Origin: Apostichopus japonicus
Taxonomy: Eukaryota; Echinodermata; Holothuroidea; Aspidochirotida; Stichopodidae
NCBI RefSeq assembly: GCF_037975245.1
Contig: NC_092568.1
Span: 10,871,501 to 10,935,500 of the forward strand
Length of the DNA: 64,000 nt
Direction: 5' to 3'
Below, in pieces: positions 34,861 to 49,000 of this stretch. The first letter of the stretch is position 1. Every line of letters starts with the position of its first letter. The notes under the pieces were generated by a model. That model was not told where the DNA came from and did not search any database. It saw only the letters and a program-made list of their open reading frames with translations. The position numbers and the translations under genes were made by a program.

Positions 34861-37364
34861 TCTAGTAGATTGGTATTGTTATTGGTATTATTGGTTGGAT
34901 ACAATCTATTGGTAACAGTGAACGACACTGCCTTCAACGAAATCTCTATTCATCATATACTCTCATTAGAACAACGGATCTGAATATCTTTATTTACAAG
35001 AAGCTCACGCTTGTCTTTGTTTACATTGCAGCAAGCAGAAAGAATGTCGTTTCCTTCCAAGACGTAAATGTACAATAGGCTTATGCCCAAATACCATCGA
35101 TGACTTCGAAGCAAGCAGTAAAAGTCAAACGGATTCCATGAAATCTTATTCACAAAAGGCTGCTTAAGATAATGCTCGCAAGCAAGTTCTTGCTGTAAGT
35201 TGTGTCCTTTTACAACTATATTATATGTAGACGATCATGAACTGGAGTAAGCCTGAAATTTCAACAAACAATACATAAGTTCACATTTCAGTACCGTTTT
35301 GAATGAGGAAGGGACAATGCTTATTAAGTCAAACACGTTAACTACATGTGACTAATCTTAGTTAGGGATCTGAATGGCTGGAAATAGCACGGTTATTCGA
35401 AACCCGAAACAGGATTCATAGGGTTTTGAGTTTATGCAAGTAGATTTGGGAAACACGGGTATCGGGAATTTGTCAACTGCAAGACTTTGTTTAGTCCGCA
35501 ATGATATGCTTCTTGATCATTTGAAACTGCGGCATTTGCGTGGATAGATACCCCCACACCCCTCTCCCGCCCCAAATGACTGTGTTCCACACGTATACAG
35601 AAGTGTGTATTTGGCTAAAATATTATATAAATATCAAATTTTGATCTATTAGCAGCCAACTTGATCACGTCGTTTACAATTGTTTCATTTTGAAAGACTG
35701 AATGGTAATGAGGTTGGGACGGTGACGAGGACGGGGTTTGGATGTTTTTTTATAGCTTTTATATGTGCAATACAAGTCAACACTCTGAAATGGTCGACTA
35801 CATCAACAGCTATAATCACTCATATAAAACATAAGTTATAGGAGGCAATAGCATCCCTTTCATGGTCAAAGCTACCCTCCCTTCACCGCCGCCCCTCCTT
35901 CCTATACCATTTGCCGGTACGTTACTGAACCATGAAGATTGTATATTAGATCTCTATGAACATGAAATATTTAATTGCATAAGTTTCCGATGAACAGAAT
36001 AAAGATAACGTTTCCTCCTTCTTCGGCTGATTTGAAAAGAGGTATTTGAATCGCCTCTCATATAGAGTATGGGTTTGAAAATTAATCCCAAACGCACCCA
36101 GAACTCTGCTTAACTTTCACTTCATCACCGGACCAAAATTATTCATGCAACTTATTTATTCTTGAAAAAACATCATGTTACAAAGCATTCTTTGAGCTGT
36201 TGTAAGTCTGAATCAAAAGGAAGGAATAAACCAATGAGAACATGTGAACTATAGAAACATTCTTTACATTTCCTTGCAAGTCATTGGAGGATATAGAGAT
36301 TACGTTGTTCCAAGAATAATACTCCATGAAATGTGAGGAATGCTAAAATGGAAATCATTCTTGTAAGAAATTCCAACTGAAAATAAACACTCTATATGCA
36401 ATCATAAAAGAGCTTAACATGCTGCTTGATTCTTTCTATGGATTTAAACTTAACGACATTAGATCGAAAGAAAGTGAATAATACAACTGTGGCCCACCTC
36501 TTTTCAATCTTTCAATCGCATGAACTACGATTGGCAGGGGCTCACTAGTAGGGGATTCTCTCTAGCAAGGATTCTCCCATTGTGCGAATGAGTGAGGGTT
36601 AAACTAATGTACGTAACCATGGTATTAGGAACTGGTATTACCATTGGGTAACAAGCAAATGTGTCACGCTCACTCCAATGCATGATAAACAATTATCGGT
36701 TTGTTATCAACTTGAATCGTACTATTGTTCCAAATTAGTTGACAAAGAAATAGAGAATTTTTGTAGCTAAGATTACAATTGAAATTTAACAGACAGTAGT
36801 ATACTTTCCATATGTAAGACATGATCCCGCCAGAAAGAATTCAAATCACCGAAATATTTATTTGTGGTTTTCATATATTGCTTAGTAGTCAAACGTTAAT
36901 AGCTATTGAGACTATTAGATAACATTTTTTAGTTTCAGATAAAAGGGAAATAATGAAAAGCGAAAAAAGAAAGTAAAAAAGAACAATAGTAGTTTAGTTA
37001 TCATTTTTCATATGCTTCACGTGTTTCTGTATCATATCATATCGAATGATGCAGTCATAAGAGAATTGACATGTTTATCAATCATGCGCTCCAAAACTGA
37101 ACCAATATTTCGCAAAACGACAAAGAAGAGCTCGTTAATGTCGACGACTGCCAATGGTGTCAGTAAAAGTTTTAAATTCAAACCTTCAAATACAAATTTT
37201 CCCTTAACTTAATGAGGAAGATATGAAGAACCGAAATTTGTAACACCTTTAGCTTTTAACCTCAACAACCTTCGTCACTGCCATGCATATTCGGGGCGTC
37301 GTATCTTAATTTTCAATTATTACAACTCTCCCCCCACCCCCCCCCCCTCCACCACTACCCTCCT
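34861..37364. other. Unassigned spacer sequence
   Basis: About 2.5 kb of AT-rich DNA with no gene, RNA or repeat that I can name. Short open frames lack coding character. Confidence 0.4.
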
Positions 37365-38363
37365 TCAGTATCTTTTAGTACCTTAAGAATTCTGTCAATC
37401 CGGCGATTTATTAAACGAAACGAAAGTAAAAGGTCTTTCAGTTAAGGCCAATCGAAAATTACGCAATCCTCGTATCTTGAAATATGTAAATTGGTATTAA
37501 TACCAGCGATAACTAAACGAAAGTGAAGTAGGACCTTTACACTAATGAATTCACCAACTAACCTTTTCAAGAATTGCAATTATATTATTTCCTCATAAAA
37601 ACTATATGTCTGGCTCGTACTTAGTGATGCGACTTTTCCGGGTTAAGTGTTTTCTCTAGAAGCTAATCTGTTTTTATGCCCATCTGACTTACATGCATGT
37701 TTATGTCAACAAAGGTATGGCGAAGCCTATCTCGTCATGATATCCAAGTGATTTGACAAACGTTTGACAGACAACAAGAATAGCCAAGTTGATATATTTA
37801 AAGCAGGCTCGACCGAGGAACTTCATAACGACATTGATTTGCAATTGAATCAACTTGTACGGACGTTTCGGGCAATAAAAACACAACTTCGAAAAGTACT
37901 ATTTTTGGAGGAGCTACTGCAGCTGAAAATACACACAAAGTAAGTACCGTAATAATTAACTCCCGTTAACATTTGAATAATTATGTTGATCAAATAAAAC
38001 ACGTAACAATCAAATATTTGAGTCATCCCCAAGCAGTACTAATAATTATTAAGACAATTCTATCCTTCCCAGGAGTTTACTTAAACGTTCAAGAGGAGCT
38101 TCGTTTCACATATTAACAAAATACACGGGTGTTTATTTTGGTGAAAATATGATTACAATTCAGCTATCTTTATACCTTCCTGTTTCTCTTTGTACCATGC
38201 AGGATCTTTGAAATGTATTTGTTTCTTCGTAAACAATTGGAGATGTTTCGTCAATACTGTCGAAAGGTTACGCAATCGTTCGCGAGTCTTTTAGGCTGTT
38301 ATCTTCTAGATTATCAATTTTTAGTGTTGCAAAAAAAAAATTATAAAAGAAGAAAGAAAGAAA

Positions 38364-38460
<97 letters not shown>

Positions 38461-38530
38461 TTGTATATGCCTTGGTAAGTACAGCTGTAACTCGGAGTTT
38501 CATAAATATATATATATATATATGTATATA

Positions 38531-38583
<53 letters not shown>
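37365..38583 (+). repeat. Diverged founder-like copy of the satellite unit plus (TA)n
   Basis: 37365-37455 resembles the third 212-bp subunit. 37690-37760 resembles one 81-bp unit, but with CCAAGTG in place of CCACGTG. 37780-37890 resembles the first subunit. From about 37890 to 38460 the sequence is repeated after the satellite at 44765-45320, including the (TA)n tract. This looks like the ancestral monomer from which the array grew. Confidence 0.7.
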
Positions 38584-38587
<4 letters not shown>

Positions 38588-41500
38588 ATGTAATTGGTAC
38601 ATTGAAATTATTTAAATTTACCCTGCTTCAGTATCTTTTAGTACTGCAATAGCAAAGTTGATATATTTCTAGCAGGTTCGAAAGAGGAACTTCATAGCGA
38701 CATTGACTGCTACTGAATCAAATTGTACGGACGTTTACGGCAATAAAAACACAACTTCGAAAAGAAAAAGAAAAAAAATCTATCTCATTTATTCACGATT
38801 ATTAAACACGTAATTGGTAAATTGAAATTATTTAAATTTACCCTCCTTCAGTATCTTTTAGTACCTTAAGAATTCTGGCAATCTGGCGATTAATTAAACG
38901 AAATGAAAGTAAAAGGTCTTTCAGTTATGGCCAATAGAAAATAAAATAAGGCAATCCTCATATATTGTCGCCAACATGTCAATGGACTTAAACAAAAAGA
39001 AAAAAATATCTATCTCATTTATTCACGATTATTAAACATGTAATTGGTACGTTGAAAATGAGAAACCGAATTTTATTTTCTTCTGCAGCTGCATGTGTTT
39101 ATGTCAACAATGGTATGGCGTGATGATTATCCACGTGATTTGTTAACGTTTGACTGAAACAGCAAAGTTGATATATTTCAAGCAGGTTCGACCGAGGAAC
39201 TTCATAACGACATTGACTGCTATTGAATCAAATTGTACGGACGTTTAGAGCAATAAAAACACAACTTCGAAAAGAAAAGAAAAATCTTTCTCATTTATTC
39301 ACGATTATCAAACATGAAATTGGTACATTGAAATTATTAAAATTTACCGTCTTTCAGTATCTTTTAGTACTGCCACAGCAAAGTTGATATATTTCTAGCA
39401 GGTTCGAAAGAGGAACTTCATAACGACATTGACTGCTATTGAATCAAATTGTACGGACGTTTACGGCAATAAAAACACAACTTCGAAAAGAAAAAGAAAA
39501 AAATCTATCTCATTTATTCACGATTATTAAACACGTAATTGGTAAATTGAAATTATTTAAATTTACCCTCCTTCAGTATCTTTTAGTACCTTAAGAATTC
39601 TGGCAATCTGGCGATTAATTAAACGAAATGAAAGTAAAAGGTCTTTCAGTTATGGCCAATAAAAAATAAAATAAGGCAATCCTCTTATATTGTCGCCAAC
39701 ATTTAAATGGACTTTAACAAAAAGAAAAAATATCTATCTCATTTATTCACGATTATTAAACATGTAATTGGTACATTGAAAATGAGAAACCGAATTTTAT
39801 TTTCTTCTGCAGCTGCATGTGTTTATGTCAACAATGGTATGGCGTGATGATTATCCACGTGATTTGTTAACGTTTGAATTTTACTCTCTTCTGCTGCATG
39901 TGTTTATGTCAACAATGGTATGGCGTGATGATTATCCACGTGATTTGTTAACGTTTGAATTTTACTCTCTTCTGCTGCATGTGTTTATGTCAACAATGGT
40001 ATGGCGTGATGATTATCCACGTGATTTGTTAACGTTTGAATTTTACTCTCTTCTGCTGCATGTGTTTATGTCAACAATGGTATGGCGTGATGATTATCCA
40101 CGTGATTTGTTAACGTTTGACTGAAACAGCAAAGTTGATATATTTCTTGCAGGTTCGACCGAGGAACTTCATAACGACATTGGCTGCTATTGAATCAAAT
40201 TGTACGGACGTTTAGAGCAATAAAAACACAACTTCGAAAAGAAAAGAAAAATCTTTCTCATTTATTCACGATTATTAAACATGTAATTGGTACATTGAAA
40301 TTATTAAAATTTACCCTCCTTCAGTATCTTTTAGTACTGCAACAGCAAAGTTGATATATTTCTTGCAGGTTCGAAAGAGGAACTTCATAACGACATTGAC
40401 TGCTATTGAATCAAATTGTACGGACGTTTACGGCAATAAAAACACAACTTCGAAAAAAAAAAAAAAATCTATCTCATTTATTCACGATTATTAAACATGT
40501 AATTGGTACATTGAAATTATTTAAATTTACCCTCCTTCAGTATCTTTTAGTACCTTAAGAATTCTGGCAATCTGGCGATTAATTAAACGAAATGAAAGTA
40601 AGGTCTTTCAGTTATGGCCAATAGAAAATAAAATAAGGCAATCCTCATATGTTGTCGCCAACATGTAAATGGACTTAATCAAAAAGAAAAAAACTCTATC
40701 TCATTTATTCACGATTATTAAACATGTAATTGGTACGTTGAAAATGAGAAACCGAATTTTATTTTCTTCTTCTGCTGCATGTGTTTATGTCAACAATGGT
40801 ATGGCGTGATGATTATCCACGTGATTTGCTAACGTTTGAATTTTACTCTCTTCTGCTGCATGTTTTTATGTCAACAACGGTATGGCGTTATGATTATCCA
40901 CGTGATTTGTTAACGTTTGACTGAAACAGCAAAGTTGATATATTTCTTGCAGGTTCGACCGAGGAACTTCATAACGACATTGGCTGCTATTGAATCAAAT
41001 TGTACGGACGTTTAGAGCAATAAAAACACAACTTCGAAAAGAAAAGAAAAATCTTTCTCATTTATTCACGATTATTAAACATGTAATTGGTACATTGAAA
41101 TTATTAAAATTTACCCTCCTTCAGTATCTTTTAGTACTGCAACAGCAAAGTTGATATATTTCTTGCAGGTTCGAAAGAGGAACTTCATAACGACATTGAC
41201 TGCTATTGAATCAAATTGTACGGACGTTTACGGCAATAAAAACACAACTTCGAAAAAAAAAAATCTATCTCATTTATTCACGATTATTAAACATGTAATT
41301 GGTACATTGAAATTATTTAAATTTACCCTCCTTCAGTATCTTTTAGTACCTTAAGAATTCTGGCAATCTGGCGATTAATTAAACGAAATGAAAGTAAGGT
41401 CTTTCAGTTATGGCCAATAGAAAATAAAATAAGGCAATCCTCATATGTTGTCGCCAACATGTAAATGGACTTAATCAAAAAGAAAAAAACTCTATCTCAT

Positions 41501-44500
41501 TTATTCACGATTATTAAACATGTAATTGGTACGTTGAAAATGAGAAACCGAATTTTATTTTCTTCTGCAGCTGCATGTGTTTATGTCAACAATGGTATGG
41601 CGTGATGATTATCCACGTGATTTGCTAACGTTTGAATTTTACTCTCTTCTGCTGCATGTGTTTATGTCAACAATGGTATGGCGTGATGATTATCCACGTG
41701 ATTTGTTAACGTTTGAATTTTACTCTCTTCTGCTGCATGTGTTTATGTCAACAATGGTATGGCGTGATGATTATCCACGTGATTTGTTAACGTTTGAATT
41801 TTACTCTCTTCTGCTGCATGTGTTTATGTCAACAATGGTATGGCGTGATGATTATCCACGTGATTTGTTAACGTTTGACTGAAACAGCAAAGTTGATATA
41901 TTTCTTGCAGGTTCGACCGAGGAACTTCATAACGACATTGGCTGCTATTGAATCAAATTGTACGGACGTTTAGAGCAATAAAAACACAACTTCGAAAAGA
42001 AAAGAAAAATCTTTCTCATTTATTCACGATTATTAAACATGTAATTGGTACATTGAAATTATTAAAATTTACCCTCCTTCAGTATCTTTTAGTACTGCAA
42101 CAGCAAAGTTGATATATTTCTTGCAGGTTCGAAAGAGGAACTTCATAACGACATTGACTGCTATTGAATCAAATTGTACGGACGTTTACGGCAATAAAAA
42201 CACAACTTCGAAAAAAAAAAAATCTATCTCATTTATTCACGATTATTAAACATGTAATTGGTACATTGAAATTATTTAAATTTACCCTCCTTCAGTATCT
42301 TTTAGTACCTTAAGAATTCTGGCAATCTGGCGATTAATTAAACGAAATGAAAGTAAGGTCTTTCAGTTATGGCCAATAGAAAATAAAATAAGGCAATCCT
42401 CATATATTGTCGCCAACATGTAAATGGACTTAATCAAAAAGAAAAAAACTCTATCTCATTTATTCACGATTATTAAACATGTAATTGGTACGTTGAAAAT
42501 GAGAAACCGAATTTTATTTTCTTCTGCAGCTGCATGTGTTTATGTCAACAATGGTATGGCGTGATGATTATCCACGTGATTTGCTAACGTTTGAATTTTA
42601 CTCTCTTCTGCTGCATGTGTTTATGTCAACAATGGTATGGCGTGATGATTATCCACGTGATTTGTTACCGTTTGAATTTTACTCTCTTCTGCTGCATGTG
42701 TTTATGTCAACAATGGTATGGCGTGATGATTATCCACGTGATTTGTTAACGTTTGAATTTTACTCTCTTCTGCTGCATGTGTTTATGTCAACAATGGTAT
42801 GGCGTGATGATTATCCACGTGATTTGTTACCGTTTGACTGAAACAGCAAAGTTGATATATTTAAAGCAGGTTCGACCGAGGAACTTCATAACGACATTGA
42901 CTGCTATTGAATCAAATTGTACGGACGTTTAGAGCAATAAAAACACAACTTCGAAAAGAAAAGAAAAATCTTTCTCATTTATTCACGATTATCAAACATG
43001 AAATTGGTACATTGAAATTATTAAAATTTACCGTCTTTCAGTATCTTTTAGTACTGCCACAGCAAAGTTGATATATTTCTTGCAGGTTCGACCGAGGAAC
43101 TTCATAACGACATTGACTGCTATTGAATCAAATTGTACGGACGTTTACGGCAATAAAAACACAACTTCGAAAAGAAAAAGAAAAAAAAATCTATCTCATT
43201 TATTCACGATTATTAAACACGTAATTGGTAAATTGAAATTATTTAAATTTACCCTCCTTCAGTATCTTTTAGTACCTTAAGAATTCTGGCAATCTGGCGA
43301 TTAATTAAACGAAATGAAAGTAAAAGGTCTTTCAGTTATGGCCAATAAAAAATAAAATAAGGCAATCCTCTTATATTGTCGCCAACATTTAAATGGACTT
43401 TAACAAAAAGAAAAAAATATCTATCTCATTTATTCACGATTATTAAACATGTAATTGGTACGTTGAAAATGAGAAACCGAATTTTATTTTCTTCTGCAGC
43501 TGCATGTGTTTATGTCAACAATGGTATGGCGTGATGATTATCCACGTGATTTGTTAACGTTTGAATTTTACTCTCTTCTGCTGCATGTGTTTATGTCAAC
43601 AATGGTATGGCGTGATGATTATCCACGTGATTTGTTAACGTTTGAATTTTACTCTCTTCTGCTGCATGTGTTTATGTCAACAATGGTATGGCGTGATGAT
43701 TATCCACGTGATTTGTTAACGTTTGACTGAAACAGCAAAGTTGATATATTTCTAGCAGGTTCGACCGAGGAACTTCATAACGACATTGGCTGCTATTGAA
43801 TCAAATTGTACGGACGTTTAGAGCAATAAAAACACAACTTCGAAAAGAAAAGAAAAATCTTTCTCATTTATTCACGATTATCAAACATGAAATTGGTACA
43901 TTGAAATTATTAAAATTTACCCTCCTTCAGTATCTTTTAGTACTGCAACAGCAAAGTTGATATATTTCTAGCAGGTTCGACCGAGGAACTTCATAACGAC
44001 ATTGACTGCTATTGAATCAAATTGTACGGACGTTTACGGCAATAAAAACACAACTTCGAAAAAAAAAAAAATCTGGCGATTAATTAAACGAAATGAAAGT
44101 AAGGTCTTTCAGTTATGGCCAATAGAAAATAAAATAAGGCAATCCTCATATATTGTCGCCAACATGTAAATGGACTTAATCAAAAAGAAAAAAACTCTAT
44201 CTCATTTATTCACGATTATTAAACATGTAATTGGTACGTTGAAAATGAGAAACCGAATTTTATTTTCTTCTGCAGCTGCATGTGTTTATGTCAACAATGG
44301 TATGGCGTGATGATTATCCACGTGATTTGTTAACGTTTGAATTTTACTCTCTTCTGCTGCATGTGTTTATGTCAACAATGGTATGGCGTGATGATTATCC
44401 ACGTGATTTGTTAACGTTTGAATTTTACTCTCTTCTGCTGCATGTGTTTATGTCAACAATGGTATGGCGTGATGATTATCCACGTGATTTGTTAACGTTT

Positions 44501-44765
44501 GAATTTTACTCTCTTCTGCTGCATGTGTTTATGTCAACAATGGTATGGCGTTATGATTATCCACGTGATTTGCTAACGTTTGAATTTTACTTTCTTCTGC
44601 TGCATGTGGTATTAAAATTTACCGTCTTTCAGTATCTTTTAGTACTGCAACAGCAAAGTTGATATATTTCTTGCAGGTTCGAAAGAGGAACTTCATAACG
44701 ACATTGACTGCTATTGAATCAAATTGTACGGACGTTCAGGGCAATAAAAACACAACTTCGAAAAG
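38584..44765 (+). repeat. Hierarchical satellite: 3 x ~212 bp plus 1-4 x 81 bp per unit
   Basis: Each higher-order unit is about 635-645 bp made of three related ~200-232-bp subunits. Each subunit ends in CATTTATTCACGATTATTAA and a TAATTGGTAC motif. A run of 81-bp units (TGTTTATGTCAACAATGG...CCACGTGATTTG...) follows. Runs begin near 39093 (1 unit), 39819 (4), 40783 (2), 41577 (4), 42536 (4), 43506 (3) and 44282 (4), 22 in all. The 81-bp period is a multiple of three, so it stays open in one frame (STMVWRDDYPRDLLTFEFYS). The last higher-order unit but one has lost part of a subunit (near 44070). Confidence 0.93.
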
Positions 44766-45235
44766 TATTATTTTTGGAGGAGCTACTGCAGCTGAAAATA
44801 CACCACAAAGTAAGTACCGTAATAATTAACTCCCGTTAACATTTGAATAATTATGTTGATCAAATAAGGCACGTAACAATCAAATATTTGAGTCGTCCCC
44901 AAGCAGTACTAAATAATTATTAAGACAATTCTGCCCTTTCCATGAGTTTACTTAAACGTTCAAGAGGAGCTTCGTTTCACATATTAACAAAATACACGGG
45001 TGTTTATTTTGGTGAAAATATGATTACAATTCAGCTATCTTTATACCTTCCTGTTTCTCTTTGTACCATGCAGGATCTTTGAAATGTATTTGTTTCTTCG
45101 TAAACAATTGGAGATGTTTCGTCAATACTGTCGAAAGGTTACGCAATCGTTCGCGAGTCTTTTAGGCTGTTATCTTCTAGATTATCAATTTTTAGTGTTG
45201 CAAAAAAAAAATTATAAAAGAAGAAAGAAAGAAAG

Positions 45236-45320
<85 letters not shown>

Positions 45321-45330
45321 CATATAGTTA
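44766..45330 (+). repeat. Second copy of the satellite's right flank, with (TA)n
   Basis: Nearly identical to 37890-38460, from GGAGGAGCTACTGCAGCTG to the AAGAAAGAAAG-(TA)n tract. It ends in TA repeats at 45238-45320, directly before copy 2 of the OATP duplication starts. The (TA)n tract is probably where the duplicated segment joined. Confidence 0.85.
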
Positions 45331-45850
45331 GAGAAAGTAGCCATTTTGGGACAATTTCCAAGTTCTAATATCACTCTACACTGTTCTCTCATATCATGCT
45401 TTATAGCACTCGTTCTGACAGTATGGGTATCATGATTATCTTATCTAATAAAAACATGATATTCATAATTCTGATATGTCAGTCACTAAAAGTGCTTTGA
45501 AGCATGACATGAAAGTATAGTTTCTAGAAAAGGATGTCCCAAATGGGTGAGAGAAAGTTGGCTGGAACATTGTACGCAAATTTGAACGAGCAAAGAGCAT
45601 TGTTGATTACAGAACGATGATTCAAAGTCTATATAGTCATTGAGTTATATATGGTCCATGTATGCAATATAAGCTGATAACCAACTAGAGAACATTTTAC
45701 CGTTTTTTAATGTATAGTGATCAGATGTTGCTTAGATATTAGGTGTTACGATAGTTTGTATAATTAAAAAATAAGTTTAGGCTAAATGACTTCATATAAA
45801 ATCATGCAAAAGTTTCATATAACCTGAAGTGGTCAGTTTATGGCCTATAT

Positions 45851-45891
<41 letters not shown>

Positions 45892-46040
45892 AATACCATT
45901 TTACTCATAAAAAACATAACCGTTATTTCAGTTCAGTTGCAATAATATTAATGTTCAATTTGTAGACAACAACAATTCAGTATTTTACCTCTTTCTCATC
46001 AGGGAAGAAAATTAACCTACCTAAACAAAAAATCTAAAAC

Positions 46041-49000
46041 ATGGATAGCAAAGAGAAAATGAATCAAATGGAGATGTCCTCTCTTTCTGGAGAGTCTCCA
46101 TCCGAGAAGAAGAAGAAGCCTCGTGGATGTTTTGCCAGTTGGCTTTGTACTCCAGTCACCTTCCTTGTCGTGCTCCTGCTGTCGACCATCCTGAAAGCAA
46201 CCGCTACCGGATATTCCAGCGGTGTGATCACATCGCTCGAGAAACGGTTCCAGTTAAAGAGTACACAGATCGGCTACATCTCAATGGTTGAAGACATCGT
46301 GGGCCTTTTCACGGTCATGATCATAGTCCATTACGGTCAATCGCGACACCGGCCGAGGGTCATCGGTGTCCTCACCATTCTCGTTGCTGTGGGAGTGCTT
46401 CTACAGGCGATGCCGCACTTCCTCTACAAGCTACCGACCGCCCTGCTTACGAGTGTGCCCTCTATTGTCACAGAGAAGAACGTGACTGAGGCAGCAGACA
46501 GCTTATTCTGTTATGCAGATGGAGAGAGGGAGCCGAGGGAATGTACCGCGGAGGAGGACGCCTCCTCTGGGTCACTGATGCACGAAGCGTTTTGGATTCC
46601 GCTCGGGTCATCTGTGATTAGTCTGGGAAGCGGCATCGGAGCGATATCGCTAACCTATTTGGATGACAATGTGCCAAGACGGACGATGCCAATTTATGCA
46701 GGTCAGTAAAATGTAATAAGCAAGATTTGCAAATATAGTTCAAAATGCCCGATCATTCACTTTAATCCTAAATCGGCAGAGCAACGTGGTCTCTACGGTA
46801 AAATTACTGACTTGGTACAAATGTTACCCCAAACGATGAATAGCTGACATGTTAGACCATTTATGGCACTTCCAAGTTTCCGTACTATGACCTTTTTTCT
46901 CTCTCTCTTTTTTAAAGCAAGGAGAGCCAAACCTTTTGGTCACTTATTAAACAACCCTTTCATCTGTAAATAATTAAACTGTTACATAAACTTCTCTTTG
47001 AAGACCTTTAGTGGCTTAAAATTGTCTAAAAATCCCCCAAGTTTTCACACCACGTGCACGTCACCTTGACATTCTATTGGTATTCAGCACATTTCCTGAG
47101 ATTAACAAAGACAACTTGGGGAGTATGCCACCATGAAGGTCCTCCGTGCACATGTCACCCAAATATGCTAGCAAGTTTAATAATGATCGCTTTTGTTCAT
47201 ACTTTAATAAGCTACCAACCTCAAACGCATTTTACACCATTGGAACAATTAATTGTCTATATAATTGAGCGCTCCGCAATGCGTGCAAATAATAATTTGG
47301 CAGAACATGCTAGACAATTACCTTTGAAAAATGCCACTAGGACTCAGTTTAACACGCTAATATTTGGTGCCGGTACTGATAACCGTTTTTAAGTAATCCG
47401 TTATCCGTATAGGCGTAGGAGTGGGAGGGGGGCTGGGGTGCTGCAGCCCCTCAACCCAAAAATTTTGTGAAAATTCCGTCAATATGCTGAGAATTTTTCG
47501 GGCACTTACTGAAAGAAATATAATTTTCTATGTGTTTTTCAATGGTTAAACTGATATTATTATGATCATTATTATTGTAACGACTTTCCCAATAACTAAC
47601 ACCAATATGGAAGGGTAATAACACGGCAAATGATTGTATGTTATTGGCATGCAATGTAATAACCGACGCATGCCTATATGATATGCACTTTATAATGTCG
47701 AAAGCGCGAGGGCGCGCGAAAGAGTTTGGTAATATTTTTCGGGCAAGTCGCTACAGCCCCCAAAATCAAATTGGGCTCCTACGCTTATGGTTATCCGGTG
47801 TTTCACCGACGATTAGAACCTATTTTGAGTGTATCAAGTCCTTCCATAATACATGTAGTTTTAGTTGGAAATGATGGAAACGGCAGAGGAAAGTGGTTTG
47901 ATACAAGGGAGAAGATGAGAGGGACAGCGGAAGAGGGACGTTCAATGTGGGTATGGGGCGAAGGGGGGGGGGGGGTGGGGGGCCACAGAAAGTGGGACAT
48001 GTGACTTTTATATGAGAAGGAGAACCACAGAATTACCTCAAAACTTCCCGACAAAGTATAGGATCCAATGTGCATACATACCACAAATTCCAGTATTTGA
48101 ATGTTTTTCTCAACAAAACGATTCTTATACCGCATAACTTGTAGTTAACACATTGTTAGTTACAAAAAGTGATAAAAGGGTACTTTTCATTACCAATACG
48201 GGACACTTGTCATTTATAAATGGTGCAATTTTGAGGTTTAACATACAACTGGGGAGCTCCCGGCTCAGTAGCGTAACTCCTATGGGCTCAGACCGTGCTG
48301 AGCCGGGTGCCCCGACCAAAAGGGGACCCCGCTATACTGATGCATTACTGATGCATTACTGAAATTATTGAAAGTCAAAATCCTAAGTCATGAGATCTCA
48401 AAATAACCGATGTGTAAATGCAACTTGAAACGCCCGAAAGTGTCTTTTCCGACGATCTAGGAGTATTTGTTGGCAAAAAAAAAAAAAAATCGTGGTACGC
48501 TCCGCGCCAACCGATGGTGGCGTTCCGCTTAGATAGTATCAACTAGTGTGTTTCACCTACATGACCTGCTGATCCACCCCCATCAACCCCTGTCAACATT
48601 TCTGTGGACGGGTTTGCTTGGACCGCTTGATAGGGGTCCCTATAGGCCAGGAGCCAAGTCCCCCCCCCCCAGGCTCATCGTTACGCCACTGTCCCGGCTC
48701 CCTCGCCCATGTGGGAAGGGAGACACTTGAAGATGGGAAGAAGTTGTACAGGAGCGGGAGAGGATAGTAAATGATAAAAAATAGAAAAAGAGTGTAAGAG
48801 GGGGAATACGAGGGAAAGGAGGAAGAGAGCAGAAGAGCAGTAAATAGAGGGGTTAAGACTGGAAAGGAGGGCAATTTGTGGGTTATAGGAGTGAATCTAA
48901 AATGGGGAAAACTTTTTTGTTAACCTATCACATTATAAATGTCGCCATATATTTACGGGAAACGGCTTTCTGCCTTAATTCGGTAAATACAAAATTCAGT

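Noticed and set aside
38213-38602. Open frame ending in IYIYIY repeats (and its relative near 45084-45392)
   Set aside because: The repeat part is (TA)n, and the short leader has no recognisable domain. The sequence occurs twice because the flank is duplicated.
39819-40124. Repeat protein of 27-aa units (and similar frames at 41577, 42536, 43506, 44282)
   Set aside because: The frame is open because the unit is 81 bp, a multiple of three. Units are almost identical at DNA level, so conservation says nothing about protein selection, and I see no promoter or domain.
38584-44765. CRISPR-like array
   Set aside because: Direct tandem repeats without spacers, in a eukaryotic genome.
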